From: Alloalcanivorax venustensis ISO4
Lineage (GTDB): Bacteria > Pseudomonadota > Gammaproteobacteria > Pseudomonadales > Alcanivoracaceae
Direction of reading: 5' to 3'
Length of the DNA: 59,145 nt
NCBI RefSeq assembly: GCF_015356855.1
Contig: NZ_ARXR01000019.1
Coordinates: 1 to 59,145 of the forward strand
Made by a program: the position numbers and the translations under genes. Below the pieces are notes generated by a model. That model was not told where the DNA came from, made no database searches, and was given only the letters and a program-made list of their open reading frames with translations. Numbering within the stretch: the first letter of the stretch is position 1; each line of letters starts with the position of its first letter. Below are positions 27,026-37,833 of this stretch, one piece after another.

Positions 27026-29422
27026 TCAATGGGTGCTGGGCCGTTCCGAACCTTTCCGCGCTTTTTCTTCGGCCAGAGCGAGGTCTTCTTCCACTTCCGC
27101 CTCGCTCAGCGGCGTGGGAGTGTGCGTTAACGCCAACTCCAACACCTGGTCGATCCATTTTACCGGCCGGATATCCAGAGCCTCTTTGATCTTGTCCGGA
27201 ATTTCCTTGAGGTCCCGCTCATTTTCCTGCGGAATCAGCACGGTTTTAATGCCGCCGCGATGGGCGGCGAGCAGTTTTTCCTTGAGCCCACCGATGGCCA
27301 GCACCTGGCCGCGCAGGGTGATCTCACCGGTCATCGCCACGTCGGCGCGCACCGGAATGCCGGTCAGTACCGACACCATGGCGGTGCACATGCCGATGCC
27401 GGCACTGGGCCCATCCTTCGGCGTGGCGCCCTCGGGCACGTGGATATGGACGTCGTTGCGTTCCAGTTGCCGGCGGCGGATACCCAGGTTGCCGGAGCGG
27501 CTTTTCACCACCGTCCAGGCCGCCTGGATGGACTCCTGCATCACATCACCGAGCGAGCCGGTGGTGGTGACACGGCCCTTGCCGGGGGTGGACACGCCTT
27601 CGATGGTGAGCAGTTCACCGCCCACCGAAGTCCACGCCAGGCCGGTGACCTGACCGATCTGATCCTTCTCTTCGGCGCGCCCGTAATCGTACTTGCGCAC
27701 GCCCAGATAATGATCAATGTTTTCCGGCGTAAGGGTAATGGTGCGGTTCTCTTTTTCCAGCAGATTTTCCTTCACCACCTTACGGCAGATCTTGCTGATT
27801 TCCCGCTCCAGGCCACGCACCCCGGATTCCCGGGTGTAATGACGCACGATGAACTGCAGCGCCTTGTCATCCAGCACCAGTTCGTTCTCGCGCAGACCGT
27901 TGGACTTGATCTGCTTGGGAATCAGGTACTGGGAGGCGATGTTGATCTTCTCGTCCTCGGTGTAACCGGGCAGACGAATCACTTCCATGCGGTCCAGCAA
28001 CGGCGCCGGAATATTCATGGAATTGGAGGTGCAGATAAACAGGGTTTCGGACAGGTTGTAGTCCACTTCCAGGTAGTGATCGCTGAAGGTGTGGTTCTGT
28101 TCCGGATCCAGCACTTCCAGCAACGCCGACGCCGGGTCGCCACGCATGTCCATGCCCATCTTGTCGACTTCGTCGAGCAGGAACAGCGGGTTGCGCACGC
28201 CCACCTTGGACAGCTTCTGAATCACCTTGCCCGGCAGCGAGCCGATGTAGGTGCGCCGGTGACCGCGAATCTCCGCCTCATCACGGACGCCGCCCAGGGC
28301 CATGCGCACGAACTTGCGGTTGGTGGCGCGCGCCACCGACTGCCCCAGGGAGGTTTTGCCCACCCCGGGCGGGCCCACCAGACACAGTACCGGACCTTTT
28401 ACCTTGCCGACCCGGCTTTGCACGGCGAGAAATTCCAGAATGCGCTCTTTCACTTCTTCCAGGCCGTAGTGATCCTGGTCGAGAATTTCCTTGGCGTGGG
28501 CCAGATCGTGACGCACCCGGCTGCGCTTCTTCCACGGCACCGAGGTCATCCAATCCAGGTAACTGCGCACCACCGTCGCCTCGGCGGACATCGGCGACAT
28601 CATGCGCAGCTTGTTCAATTCGTTCTTGGACTTTTCCTTGGCGTCCTTGGGCATGCCGGAGTTGTCGATCTTTTTTTCCAGATCCTCCAGCTCGTTGCCG
28701 CTGTCGTCCAGGTCGCCGAGTTCTTTCTGAATCGCCTTCATCTGCTCATTCAGATAGTACTCGCGCTGGCTCTTCTCCATCTGTTTCTTGACCCGGCCAC
28801 GGATGCGCTTTTCCACCTTCAGCACATCCATGTCGGATTCCATCAGCGCCACCAGATGCTCGACACGCTCGCGCACGTCGACCATTTCCAGGACGTCCTG
28901 CTTCTCTTCGAGCTTGAGCTGGAGGTGGGCGGAGATGGTGTCGGCCAGGCGGCTGACCTCGTCGATGGAGGACACCGAATTCATGATCTCCGGCGCCACT
29001 TTTTTGGACAGCTTGACGTATTCCTCGAACTTGGCGAGCAACGAGCGGGACAAGGCGTCCTGCTCGCTTTCCGACGGCATCTGATTGTCCAGTTCGCGGA
29101 CATCGGCGACGCCGCCCTCCTCGCCGAAGCGGGCCTTGCTGATGTGGCCGCGGGCGCCGCCCTCGACCAGCACTTTGACGGTGCCGTCGGGGAGCTTGAG
29201 CATCTGCAGGATGGTGGACACGGTGCCCACCCGGTAAATATCGCTTTCCGCGGGATCGTCATCGGACGCGTTGCGCTGCGCCACCAGCATGATCTGCTTG
29301 TCGCTGGCCATGGCGGCTTCCAGGGCCGCAATGGACTTCTCCCGGCCGACGAACAGCGGGATCACCATATGCGGGTAGACCACCACGTCACGCAGTGGCA
29401 GCAACGGAATATCTTTCAGCAC
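27026..29422 (-). CDS. lon: ATP-dependent protease Lon (La)
   Basis: A 798-residue AAA+ serine protease that degrades misfolded and regulatory proteins. The LAN substrate domain is N-terminal (LPLLPLRDVVVYPHMVIPLFVGR). The AAA+ module has Walker A G350-T357 (GPPGVGKT) and Walker B LFLLDEVDKM. The catalytic dyad is S673 (KDGPSAG) and K716 (GGLKEKLLAA), 43 residues apart as in E. coli. It lies 45 bp downstream of clpX in the same direction, so it can be read from clpX as well as from its own promoter. Confidence 0.98.
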   Translation of the reverse strand: MLKDIPLLPLRDVVVYPHMVIPLFVGREKSIAALEAAMASDKQIMLVAQRNASDDDPAESDIYRVGTVSTILQMLKLPDGTVKVLVEGGARGHISKARFGEEGGVADVRELDNQMPSESEQDALSRSLLAKFEEYVKLSKKVAPEIMNSVSSIDEVSRLADTISAHLQLKLEEKQDVLEMVDVRERVEHLVALMESDMDVLKVEKRIRGRVKKQMEKSQREYYLNEQMKAIQKELGDLDDSGNELEDLEKKIDNSGMPKDAKEKSKNELNKLRMMSPMSAEATVVRSYLDWMTSVPWKKRSRVRHDLAHAKEILDQDHYGLEEVKERILEFLAVQSRVGKVKGPVLCLVGPPGVGKTSLGQSVARATNRKFVRMALGGVRDEAEIRGHRRTYIGSLPGKVIQKLSKVGVRNPLFLLDEVDKMGMDMRGDPASALLEVLDPEQNHTFSDHYLEVDYNLSETLFICTSNSMNIPAPLLDRMEVIRLPGYTEDEKINIASQYLIPKQIKSNGLRENELVLDDKALQFIVRHYTRESGVRGLEREISKICRKVVKENLLEKENRTITLTPENIDHYLGVRKYDYGRAEEKDQIGQVTGLAWTSVGGELLTIEGVSTPGKGRVTTTGSLGDVMQESIQAAWTVVKSRSGNLGIRRRQLERNDVHIHVPEGATPKDGPSAGIGMCTAMVSVLTGIPVRADVAMTGEITLRGQVLAIGGLKEKLLAAHRGGIKTVLIPQENERDLKEIPDKIKEALDIRPVKWIDQVLELALTHTPTPLSEAEVEEDLALAEEKARKGSERPSTH

Positions 29423-29467
29423 GTATCGCCCCTTTGTTGGTTTACGACCATCAACCGGTCGCGCGGA

Positions 29468-30748
<1,281 letters not shown>

Positions 30749-30780
30749 CGAATCGCCTCTGAACCTGGTAGTCACTTTGA

Positions 30781-30809
30781 AGATGCAGGGAGAGCGCGGC
30801 TTTTTCAAG
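30781..30809 (-). promoter_or_regulatory. Candidate sigma-32 promoter for clpX
   Basis: On the minus strand, CTTGAAA (30803-30809) and CTGCATCT (30781-30788) are spaced by 14 bp. They resemble the heat-shock consensus CTTGAAA and CCCCATNT. The site lies in the clpP-clpX gap. Confidence 0.45.
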
Positions 30810-30866
30810 CCCGCTCAGGCCCCGGCGACCGCCATTCGGCCGCTTTCATACGCCGTTCCGGCGGGC

Positions 30867-31517
30867 TCAGCGGCGGCTGAGCACCTCGTCGACCAGACCG
30901 TATTCCTTGGCCTGGGTGGCGTCCATGAAGTTATCGCGATCGGTGTCGCGCTCCACCACTTCCAGCGGCTGGCCGGTGTGGTGGGAGAGCATGCGGTTGA
31001 GATCCTCTTTGATCTTGAGGATTTCGCGGGCATGGATCTCGATGTCGGAAGCCTGACCCTGGAAGCCGCCCAGCGGCTGGTGGATCATCACCCGGGCGTT
31101 GGGCAGCGCGTAGCGCTTGCCCTTCTCGCCGGCGGCGAGCAGGAAGGCGCCCATGCTGGCCGCCTGGCCGATGCACATGGTGGACACCGCGGGCTTCACG
31201 AACTGCATGGTGTCGTAGATCGACATGCCGGCGGTCACCGAACCGCCCGGGCTGTTGATGTACAGGTTGATGTCCTTGTCCGGGTTTTCCGACTCCAGGA
31301 ACAACATCTGGGCGACGATCAGGTTGGCCATGTAGTCCTCAACCTGGCCGACCATGAAAATAACCCGCTCTTTCAGCAGACGGGAATAAATGTCGAAGGA
31401 ACGCTCGCCCCGTGAGGTCTGCTCGATCACCACGGGCACCAGACCCACGTTGGTCGGGTCCTGCATCAAAGTCTTCATCTCCGGCGTTACGGAGGTGATC
31501 CGGCTCAGGTCTATCAT
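30867..31517 (-). CDS. clpP: ATP-dependent Clp protease proteolytic subunit ClpP
   Basis: A 216-residue serine protease subunit that forms the 14-mer chamber used by ClpX and ClpA. The catalytic triad is S121 (GQAASMGAF), H146 (MIHQPLGG) and D195. Start ATG at 31517 has AGGAAG upstream, and the first 20-odd residues may be a propeptide, as in E. coli. The order tig-clpP-clpX-lon is the standard proteostasis cluster. Confidence 0.97.
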   Translation of the reverse strand: MIDLSRITSVTPEMKTLMQDPTNVGLVPVVIEQTSRGERSFDIYSRLLKERVIFMVGQVEDYMANLIVAQMLFLESENPDKDINLYINSPGGSVTAGMSIYDTMQFVKPAVSTMCIGQAASMGAFLLAAGEKGKRYALPNARVMIHQPLGGFQGQASDIEIHAREILKIKEDLNRMLSHHTGQPLEVVERDTDRDNFMDATQAKEYGLVDEVLSRR

Positions 31518-31673
31518 CTAGCGCTTCCTATATCTGCGTGTCCCGCTCCGGCGTGTCCGCAACCTGCTGTTCCGGCGCCGCGGCCTGTGAACGGGTATTG
31601 GGGCGAACCGGCCCTGTTACAAGGTGTTCGCCCGATAGCGGTCACCTGATAGTAAGGTGGCCCCCGTGGGGCG

Positions 31674-31703
31674 TCTATAAAGGCGGGGCAATATGGCGTT
31701 CAA
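31674..31703 (-). promoter_or_regulatory. clpP promoter
   Basis: On the minus strand, TTGAAC (31698-31703) and TATAGA (31674-31679) are 18 bp apart, in the 313-bp tig-clpP gap and downstream of the tig terminator. clpP can therefore be expressed independently of tig. The rest of 31518-31673 shows no gene. Confidence 0.55.
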
Positions 31704-31737
31704 CTGCGCAAAAGTTGCACAAAAGCGGCCTTTTAGA

Positions 31738-31780
31738 ACAAAAAAACCTCCGAAATACCGTTTTCCGGTACGTCGGAGGT
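31738..31780 (-). terminator. tig terminator
   Basis: On the minus strand, ACCTCCGA and TCGGAGGT close a long hairpin with an inner TACCG/CGGTA stem, followed by seven or more T residues. It lies 50 bp past the tig stop. Confidence 0.85.
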
Positions 31781-31830
31781 CTTCCGCCCGGACCCTGTCG
31801 GCGGGTCCGGGGCAACGCCTGGCGTTGTGA

Positions 31831-33141
31831 TCAGCCCTGCTGGTCGCGCGGCTTGACCGCGTCCTGGTAGGACATGCTCTTCTCTTCCACCTTGGCGGAT
31901 TCCAGTACGAAGTCCACCACCTGGTCTTCCAGCACCGCGCCTTCGATCTGCTGAAGTTGCTGCGGGTTGCTGTACACCCAGTTAACCAGTTCCTCGGGCT
32001 GCTCGTACTGAGAGGCGATCTCTTCCACCCGCGCCTTGACGCGATCCGCGTCCGGCTTGATCTCGTGCTTCTCGAGGATCGCGCGCACCACCAGGCCGAG
32101 CCGCGCGGAGCGCTGCGCCTGCTCGCGGAACAGCTCTTCGGGCAGCATCGACGCGTCGAACTGCTGGCCGCCACCGAACTGCTGCATCATCTGCTGACGC
32201 ATGCGGTCGATTTCCTGCTTCACCAGCGCTTCCGGCAGATCGAAGTCGTGGGCCTGGGCAAGACCGTCCATGACCTGTTCCTTCACCTTGCCGGACACCG
32301 CGTTCTTCAGCTCGCGCTCCATGTTCTTGCGCACTTCCGCCTTGAACTGCTCCAGGTCGCCGTCCTCGACGCCGAACGCCTTCATGAACTCGGCGTCCAC
32401 TTCCGGCAGCTGCTTGGCTTCGACGCTGTTCACCTTGATCTGGAACACCACCGCCTGGCCTTTCAGCTCCTCGGACTGGTAGTCCTCCGGGAAGGTCACC
32501 TCGATGTCCTTCTCTTCGCCGGGCTTCATGCCGACGATGCCGTCCTCGAAACCGGGGATCATCTGGCCGGAGCCCAGCTCCAGGTTCTGGCCTTCGGCGC
32601 TGCCGCCTTCGAAGGCTTCACCGTCCTTCAGGCCCTTGAAGTCGATGTTGACGCGGTCGCCGGTCTGCGCGGCGCGCTCCACGGCTTCGTACTCGGAGCG
32701 CTGCTCGCGCAGCGTCTCGATCATCTGCTCCACGTCGGCGTCGCTGATCTCGGCCACCGGCTTTTCCACTTCCACGCTGTCCAGCGGCGCCAGTTCCACG
32801 TCCGGGTACACCTCGAAGGTGGCGACGAACTCCAGATCCTGGCCGGCCTCGTTCTTGGTGGCCTCGAAACCGGGCATGCCGGCCGGCTGCAGGGATTCCT
32901 GCTCCACCGCCTCAATAAAGGATTCGCGCATCACGTCGGCGAGGACCTCGTTACGCACCGCATCACCGAAGCGACGTTTCACTTCCCGCATCGGCACCTT
33001 GCCCGGGCGGAAGCCGTTCAGGCGGACGCTTTTCTGGGCCTCGCGCAGCTTGGTGTCGACCGCCGAATCCACTTTTTCCGCGGGTACGCCCACGGTCAAA
33101 CGCCGTTCCAGACCTGATGTCGTTTCTACGGAAACCTGCAT
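31831..33141 (-). CDS. tig: Trigger factor (ribosome-associated chaperone)
   Basis: A 436-residue chaperone and peptidyl-prolyl isomerase that meets nascent chains at the ribosome exit. The ribosome-binding signature GFRPGKVP lies at about 43-50. An FKBP-type domain follows at about 150-240 (GDRVNIDFKGLKDGEAFEGG), then the helical substrate-cradling C-domain. ATG at 33141 (MQVSVETTSG) with AGAGGATG upstream is the standard start. Confidence 0.97.
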   Translation of the reverse strand: MQVSVETTSGLERRLTVGVPAEKVDSAVDTKLREAQKSVRLNGFRPGKVPMREVKRRFGDAVRNEVLADVMRESFIEAVEQESLQPAGMPGFEATKNEAGQDLEFVATFEVYPDVELAPLDSVEVEKPVAEISDADVEQMIETLREQRSEYEAVERAAQTGDRVNIDFKGLKDGEAFEGGSAEGQNLELGSGQMIPGFEDGIVGMKPGEEKDIEVTFPEDYQSEELKGQAVVFQIKVNSVEAKQLPEVDAEFMKAFGVEDGDLEQFKAEVRKNMERELKNAVSGKVKEQVMDGLAQAHDFDLPEALVKQEIDRMRQQMMQQFGGGQQFDASMLPEELFREQAQRSARLGLVVRAILEKHEIKPDADRVKARVEEIASQYEQPEELVNWVYSNPQQLQQIEGAVLEDQVVDFVLESAKVEEKSMSYQDAVKPRDQQG

Positions 33142-33216
33142 AACATCCTCTTTATAAAGACTTTTTGGTCCACGGCCGACCGTGCCGGCCCGGACCGCAT
33201 ACTTTGAAGGGCGGCA

Positions 33217-33245
33217 ATTATAGTCAATGCCCGCCGCCATGAACA
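33217..33245 (-). promoter_or_regulatory. Candidate tig promoter
   Basis: A perfect TATAAT on the minus strand (33217-33222) lies 76 bp before tig. The -35 (TGTTCA, about 33240-33245) is weak. An overlapping alternative is TTGACT-17-AAGTAT. The promoter is isolated from the upstream tRNA unit by a terminator. Confidence 0.5.
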
Positions 33246-33253
33246 CCGATACG

Positions 33254-33284
33254 AAAAAAGCCCCCGGGGATTACCCCCGGAGGC
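33254..33284 (-). terminator. Terminator of the tRNA-Pro/Arg/His unit
   Basis: On the minus strand a 10-bp GC-rich stem (GCCTCCGGGG with CCCCGGGGGC) and loop GTAAT are followed by TTTTTT, just past tRNA-His. Confidence 0.88.
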
Positions 33285-33292
33285 TTCAATGT

Positions 33293-33369
33293 TGGGGTGG
33301 CTGATGGGATTTGAACCCACGACCACCGGAGTCACAATCCGGGGCTCTACCAACTGAGCTACAGCCACC
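33293..33369 (-). tRNA. tRNA-His (anticodon GTG)
   Basis: A 77-nt gene with encoded CCA and the extra 5' G (G-1) that identifies tRNA-His. The acceptor begins GGTGGCTG and the anticodon loop is ATTGTGACT. Third gene of a three-tRNA unit. Confidence 0.96.
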
Positions 33370-33411
33370 AGCAAAACTGGTTTGGTACTTTGTGTGCCTG
33401 TCGGCGCGCTT

Positions 33412-33488
33412 TGGCGCGCCTGGCAGGGCTCGAACCTGCAACCTACGGCTTAGAAGGCCGTTGCTCTATCCAATTGAGCTACAGGCGC
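33412..33488 (-). tRNA. tRNA-Arg (anticodon TCT)
   Basis: A 77-nt gene with encoded CCA. Acceptor GCGCCTG pairs with CAGGCGC, the anticodon loop is CCTTCTAAG, and the T-arm is GGTTCGAGCC. It reads AGA/AGG codons, rare in this GC-rich genome. Confidence 0.96.
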
Positions 33489-33515
33489 TGAACCGGTAAA
33501 ACGTCTTCGCTTGAC

Positions 33516-33592
33516 TGGTCGGGGTGGAGGGATTCGAACCCCCGACATCCTGCTCCCAAAGCAGGCGCGCTACCAGGCTGCGCTACACCCCG
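33516..33592 (-). tRNA. tRNA-Pro (anticodon TGG)
   Basis: A 77-nt gene with encoded CCA. Acceptor CGGGGTG pairs with CACCCCG, and the anticodon loop is CTTTGGGAG. First gene of the tRNA-Pro-Arg-His unit. Confidence 0.96.
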
Positions 33593-33615
33593 CCGAGCAG
33601 GTCGAGCGAGGCGGC

Positions 33616-33644
33616 ATAATACTCGCCGCCCCCGGGAGCGTCAA
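33616..33644 (-). promoter_or_regulatory. Promoter of the tRNA-Pro/Arg/His unit
   Basis: On the minus strand, TTGACG (33639-33644) and TATTAT (33616-33621) have exact 17-bp spacing. A GC-rich stretch just after the -10 resembles the discriminator of stable RNA promoters. Confidence 0.8.
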
Positions 33645-33781
33645 CGCCGCGCGCCCGGCGCCGGAACCGTTCGCTGGATTATTCGCCAGCCGCGCCGCGA
33701 ACCGGTCCGCGCGCCCCTTTGCCCCACCGCGGCCGGCGTGCGAAAATCCGCGCCTCCCGATTCCCGACCAAGAGACACTCA

Positions 33782-34630
33782 ATGAGCGCGCAGATTCTGG
33801 ATGGCAAGGCACTGGCCCAGCATTTCGAAGAGGAAATGCGCCGTCGCGTGGACGCTCTCAAGGCGAAAGCCGACGGACGCACCCCTATTTTGGCGACCCT
33901 GCTGGTGGGCGCCGACCCGGCTTCCGCCACCTACGTAAAGATGAAGGGCAACGCCTGCCGCCGGGTCGGCATGGACTCCCGGGCCATCGAACTGCCCGAG
34001 GACACCACCACCGAGCAGTTGCTCGCGCAGATCGAAGAGCTCAACAACAACCCGGACGTGCACGGCATTCTCCTGCAGCACCCGGTGCCGGAGCAGATCG
34101 ACGAGCGCCGCTGTTTCGACGCCATCAGCCTGGAGAAGGACGTGGACGGCGTCACCTGCCTGGGCTTCGGCCGCATGGCCATGGGCGAGCCGGCCTACGG
34201 CTGCGCCACCCCCAAGGGCATCATGCGCATCCTGGAGCACTACCAGATTCCGCTGGAGGGCAAGCACGCCGTGGTGGTGGGCCGCAGCGCCATTCTCGGC
34301 AAACCCATGGCGCTGATGCTGCTGGGCGCCAACGCCACCGTCACCATCTGCCACAGCCGCACCCAAAACCTGCCGGAGTTGGTCAAGCAGGCGGACATCG
34401 TGGTGGGCGCCGTGGGCCGCCCGGAATTCATCAAGGCGGACTGGATCAAGGACGGCGCCGTGGTGGTGGACGCCGGCTTCCACCCGGAAAAATGCGGCGA
34501 CATCGAACTGGCGCCGCTCGCCGACCGGGTGGCCGCCTACACGCCGGTGCCCGGCGGCGTCGGGCCGATGACCATCAACACCCTGATCTTCCAGACCCTG
34601 GAAGCGGGCGAAAAGGCGTTCGGCGTCTAA
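33782..34630 (+). CDS. folD: Bifunctional methylenetetrahydrofolate dehydrogenase / cyclohydrolase
   Basis: A 282-residue cytosolic enzyme interconverting 5,10-methylene-, methenyl- and 10-formyl-tetrahydrofolate with NADP. The catalytic Lys lies in SATYVKMKG, the substrate region is [13 protein letters not shown], and the nucleotide site is [18 protein letters not shown]. The C-terminal [10 protein letters not shown] signature is present. Start MSAQILDG was chosen by family length. Its stop overlaps the stop of the convergent HlyD-like gene. Confidence 0.97.
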   Translation: MSAQILDGKALAQHFEEEMRRRVDALKAKADGRTPILATLLVGADPASATYVKMKGNACRRVGMDSRAIELPEDTTTEQLLAQIEELNNNPDVHGILLQHPVPEQIDERRCFDAISLEKDVDGVTCLGFGRMAMGEPAYGCATPKGIMRILEHYQIPLEGKHAVVVGRSAILGKPMALMLLGANATVTICHSRTQNLPELVKQADIVVGAVGRPEFIKADWIKDGAVVVDAGFHPEKCGDIELAPLADRVAAYTPVPGGVGPMTINTLIFQTLEAGEKAFGV

Positions 34631-35517
34631 TCGCGGTCCAGGATCCTGACGCTGGCGGTCATGCCCGCCGCCAGCGTCAGCGACTCGGGCACCGCCCGCA
34701 GCTCGATCTGCACCGGAATCCGCTGGGCCAGCCGCACCCATTCAAAGGTCGGCGCCACCTCCGCCAGACCCTGGTCGCCACCGGCCACCGCGTTAGCGTT
34801 GCCGATGCCCCGGGCGATGCCGGCCACCCGCCCTTCCAGCGGCCGATCCACGCCCAGCAATCGCACCCGCGCCGGGTCGCCCACCCGGATCCGGTGCACC
34901 TGGGTTTCCCGAAAATACGCCTCCACCCAGAACGAATCGCCGTCCACCAGGGTCAGCACCGGCTCGCCGGCACGGGCGTAATCGCCGGCGTGGGCCAGAA
35001 GATGGGTCACATGGCCGTCGGCGGGCGCGCTCACCCGGGTGCGCGCCAGGTCCAGCTCGGCTTTTTGCAGCGCCGCCTGGGCGGCCTGCAGGTCGGCCCG
35101 CGCCACGTCCGCCAGGCTGGTGGCCTCCTCGCGCTCCTCGGCGGACACTGCCCGCCCCAGGCGGTCACGGCGGGCGGCTTCGTCGCTGCGCAGTTTCGAC
35201 TCCAGCCGGCGGTGCTCCAGTTCGGCCCGGGCCTGGTGCAGGGCCAGCCGGTAGCGTTCCGGATCCACCACGAACAGCGGGTCGCCCTGCGCCACCCGGG
35301 CGTTGTTGCTCACGTTCAGCCCGGTAATCGGCCCGGACACATCCGGCGCCACCTGAATCACCGCCGCGCGCACCCGGGCGTCGCGGGTCCACAGGGTGTG
35401 CATGTACTGATGCCAGAAAAACCACACCGCCAGGGCCGCGCCGGCCACCAGCACCAGGGTGATTAAAAACGGGCGCCAGCGGCGGCGCCGGCCTTCGTCC
35501 GCGCGGGATTCAGCCAT
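34627..35517 (-). CDS. HlyD-family membrane fusion protein (AaeA-like)
   Basis: A 296-residue periplasmic adaptor. An N-terminal transmembrane anchor (about 17-38) precedes a lipoyl/barrel-sandwich half ([24 protein letters not shown]), a helical hairpin at about 95-165, and the second half with [21 protein letters not shown]. It should link the FUSC-family pump to an outer-membrane channel for export of aromatic acids or drugs. Start ATG at 35517 shares one base with the DUF1656 stop. The gene converges on folD with a 4-bp overlap. Confidence 0.88.
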   Translation of the reverse strand: MAESRADEGRRRRWRPFLITLVLVAGAALAVWFFWHQYMHTLWTRDARVRAAVIQVAPDVSGPITGLNVSNNARVAQGDPLFVVDPERYRLALHQARAELEHRRLESKLRSDEAARRDRLGRAVSAEEREEATSLADVARADLQAAQAALQKAELDLARTRVSAPADGHVTHLLAHAGDYARAGEPVLTLVDGDSFWVEAYFRETQVHRIRVGDPARVRLLGVDRPLEGRVAGIARGIGNANAVAGGDQGLAEVAPTFEWVRLAQRIPVQIELRAVPESLTLAAGMTASVRILDRD

Positions 35518-35729
35518 CACACTCTCCCTATAAGCATCAGCAGGCCCAGCGCCAGGGCCAGACTCATCACCAGCACACACAGGCCCGCCAGGGCCGGATG
35601 CCAGACAAACCGGTAGCCGTCGTAGCGGCTGATCAGCCCGTTAACGGGCCAGAATATCAGCAACCCCAACACCACCACCGGAATCAGCGGCGGCAGCAGC
35701 ACACCGGCCAGATTGATCTCATGCAGCAC
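35517..35729 (-). CDS. DUF1656 small membrane protein (AaeX-like)
   Basis: A 70-residue protein with two transmembrane helices (about 10-30 and 46-66) and the family start HEINLAGVLLPPLIP. DUF1656 genes are consistently found between FUSC pumps and their HlyD adaptors. It overlaps the FUSC gene by 11 bp and the adaptor gene by 1 bp. Function unknown, presumably a pump accessory. Confidence 0.88.
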   Translation of the reverse strand: MLHEINLAGVLLPPLIPVVVLGLLIFWPVNGLISRYDGYRFVWHPALAGLCVLVMSLALALGLLMLIGRV

Positions 35730-37827
35730 CGTTCGCCTCCAGTCCCCGCCAGGGGCCGTCGCCGGACCCGCTCAGGAAAAAGCCCGCGTTGCCACGGATA
35801 ATATTGATCTGCATGCGCAGGCGCACCACCGCCCGCACCAGCCGGCGGCGCTCGCCGTCGCTGGCGGCGCTGTCGTAGGCGCGCCGGCACTGGCCGGCCA
35901 CGGTGTCGGCGCGGGCCGCCAAGGCCAGCCAGCGGTCCTGGTCGCCATCCCGCAGGGCGCGCTGGGTGTCGCGGATCAGGCGGGCCAGCGCCAGCCGCAC
36001 CGGGGCCGGCACGCCGCGCCGGCACAGCGCGTCCATATAAAGCAGCCCGAGCCCCAGGGTCACCGCGGCCAGCGCGCCCTGCAGCAGCTCGCCGTCGCGG
36101 GGGTGGTCCGGATCGAGCCTGGGCAGCGTACGGCTGATGCGGTCGTAGAGCTGGCTTTCCATTTCATGGCGGGGGCGCCGCCGCCGGATCGGCCAGCGCC
36201 CCAGGGTCCGGCACAGATCCCGGCACAGCCGGCACCGGGCCCGGGCGGCGTCGTCGCCGGGCCACAGCAACAGGAACGCCAACACCGCGAAGCCCATGCC
36301 CAGCCCCAGACCGATCATATTGTTGAACAGCGGCGCGGCGGAAAAGTCCTGCACCGGGCGCAGGTCCAGCAACAGCGGGAAGAAGATGGTCAGCGCGGTG
36401 CCGGTGGCCACCGTGGCCGGCCGCGCCATCGCCAGCCCGGCCAGCAGATACAGCGGCGCCAGCCACAGCACCAGGGCCGGAAAGCCGTCGCTGGCGGGCA
36501 ACAGCACCAGCCGGTAGAGCGTGGCCAGCACGGTGGCCAGCAAGGCGCCCTTGATAAAGCCTTTCACCGCCGCCAGCGGGTCGTCGCGGGTGGAAAACAG
36601 CGCGCAGATCACCCCCACCTGGATCTCCATGGCCGCCCCCTGGGGCGCCGCGCTCCAGAACCACAGCGCCACCGTGGCGCCCAGCGCCAGCGCCGCCCGG
36701 GCGCCGTTGCGCCAGGCCTGCCCATAATCCAGATGCAGGCGCGAGGTACCGGCGCGCCAGCGCACCGGCGTGGCCTGATCGGTGAGCATGGCGTAGAGCG
36801 CCACGCTGGAGCGCAGCCGGTCGCACAATTCGGCGCTGTGCTCCAGCACCAGTTGCAGCGCGTAGAAGCGTTGCTCGTCATGGCTGAGCAGTTCGCCGCG
36901 CAGCGAGCGGGCCAGTTCCCGGGCGCGCTGGTAGAGCGCCGACAGGGTCTCCCGAAGGGCCGCCGGGGACGCCTCCGGATCCAGGCGCGCGATGTCGGCG
37001 AGCAGCAGCGCCACCTGGTCCTGGTGGTGGCGCTCCGCGTAGCGGTTCACATAGGTGTTCAGCGGCCCCACCGAGGAGATCAGCGCCAGCATCTCGTGGC
37101 CCAGCCGGCGGCAAAGACCGGCGTGGCGGCGCAGCCGGGCGGAATCGAACAGGGCGTGCTCGCGCTGGGCCTCCAGCGCCATGCCGCTGGTGATCAGCGC
37201 CTGGCGGCGCCGCTGCAGCGCCGGCGCGTCGAGCCGGCCGCCGGCGCTGTCCGCCACCAGGCGGATCAGTCCCACCAGCTGTTCGCGGCTCTGTTGTAGG
37301 TAGCTGCGCCCGGCGGACCGGGGCCACACCAGCACGCTCATCAGGCTCACGCAGAGAATGCCCAGGCCGATCTCGGTGACCCGCGCCACCGCCATGGTGA
37401 ACGCCTGGTCCGGCTGCAGCACCGCCGGCACGCCCACGATCAGGGCGCTGTAACCGGCCAGCACGAAGGCGTAGGAGCGGAAGTTACGCAGCAGGCTGGC
37501 GCACAGGGTGCAAAGCCCCAGCCACACCGCCAGGGCGACGAAAAACAGGGTATGCAACTGGGCCAGGGTGGCCACCAGCACCACCGCCATGGCGGCGCCG
37601 GCCAGGGTGCCGAGCAAGCGGTAAATGCCCTTGGCCAGCACCATGCCGCCCAGCGGCTGGGCGACGATATAGACCGTCATCAAGGCCCATTTGGGCTCGT
37701 CCAGGCCCAGGGCCAGAGCAATATAGAGCGCCAGCATGCCGGCGCTGAAGGTACGCAGGGTGAATTGCCACTCCCGCCGCCCGGCCTCGCGCAGGAACGC
37801 GGGGAGCCTGACGGCGGCGAAGACCAT
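35719..37827 (-). CDS. FUSC-family (fusaric acid resistance / AaeB-like) transporter
   Basis: A 702-residue inner-membrane efflux protein with two blocks of transmembrane helices (about 25-165 and 365-510) separated by cytosolic helical domains. It has the FUSC start LPAFLREAGRREWQFTLRTFSAGMLALYIALAL. The family exports hydroxylated aromatic acids and toxins. Its start is 6 bp after the glnS stop and no terminator intervenes, so the glnS transcript probably continues into the pump. It overlaps DUF1656. Confidence 0.9.
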   Translation of the reverse strand: MVFAAVRLPAFLREAGRREWQFTLRTFSAGMLALYIALALGLDEPKWALMTVYIVAQPLGGMVLAKGIYRLLGTLAGAAMAVVLVATLAQLHTLFFVALAVWLGLCTLCASLLRNFRSYAFVLAGYSALIVGVPAVLQPDQAFTMAVARVTEIGLGILCVSLMSVLVWPRSAGRSYLQQSREQLVGLIRLVADSAGGRLDAPALQRRRQALITSGMALEAQREHALFDSARLRRHAGLCRRLGHEMLALISSVGPLNTYVNRYAERHHQDQVALLLADIARLDPEASPAALRETLSALYQRARELARSLRGELLSHDEQRFYALQLVLEHSAELCDRLRSSVALYAMLTDQATPVRWRAGTSRLHLDYGQAWRNGARAALALGATVALWFWSAAPQGAAMEIQVGVICALFSTRDDPLAAVKGFIKGALLATVLATLYRLVLLPASDGFPALVLWLAPLYLLAGLAMARPATVATGTALTIFFPLLLDLRPVQDFSAAPLFNNMIGLGLGMGFAVLAFLLLWPGDDAARARCRLCRDLCRTLGRWPIRRRRPRHEMESQLYDRISRTLPRLDPDHPRDGELLQGALAAVTLGLGLLYMDALCRRGVPAPVRLALARLIRDTQRALRDGDQDRWLALAARADTVAGQCRRAYDSAASDGERRRLVRAVVRLRMQINIIRGNAGFFLSGSGDGPWRGLEANGAA

Positions 37828-37833
37828 CGTGGC

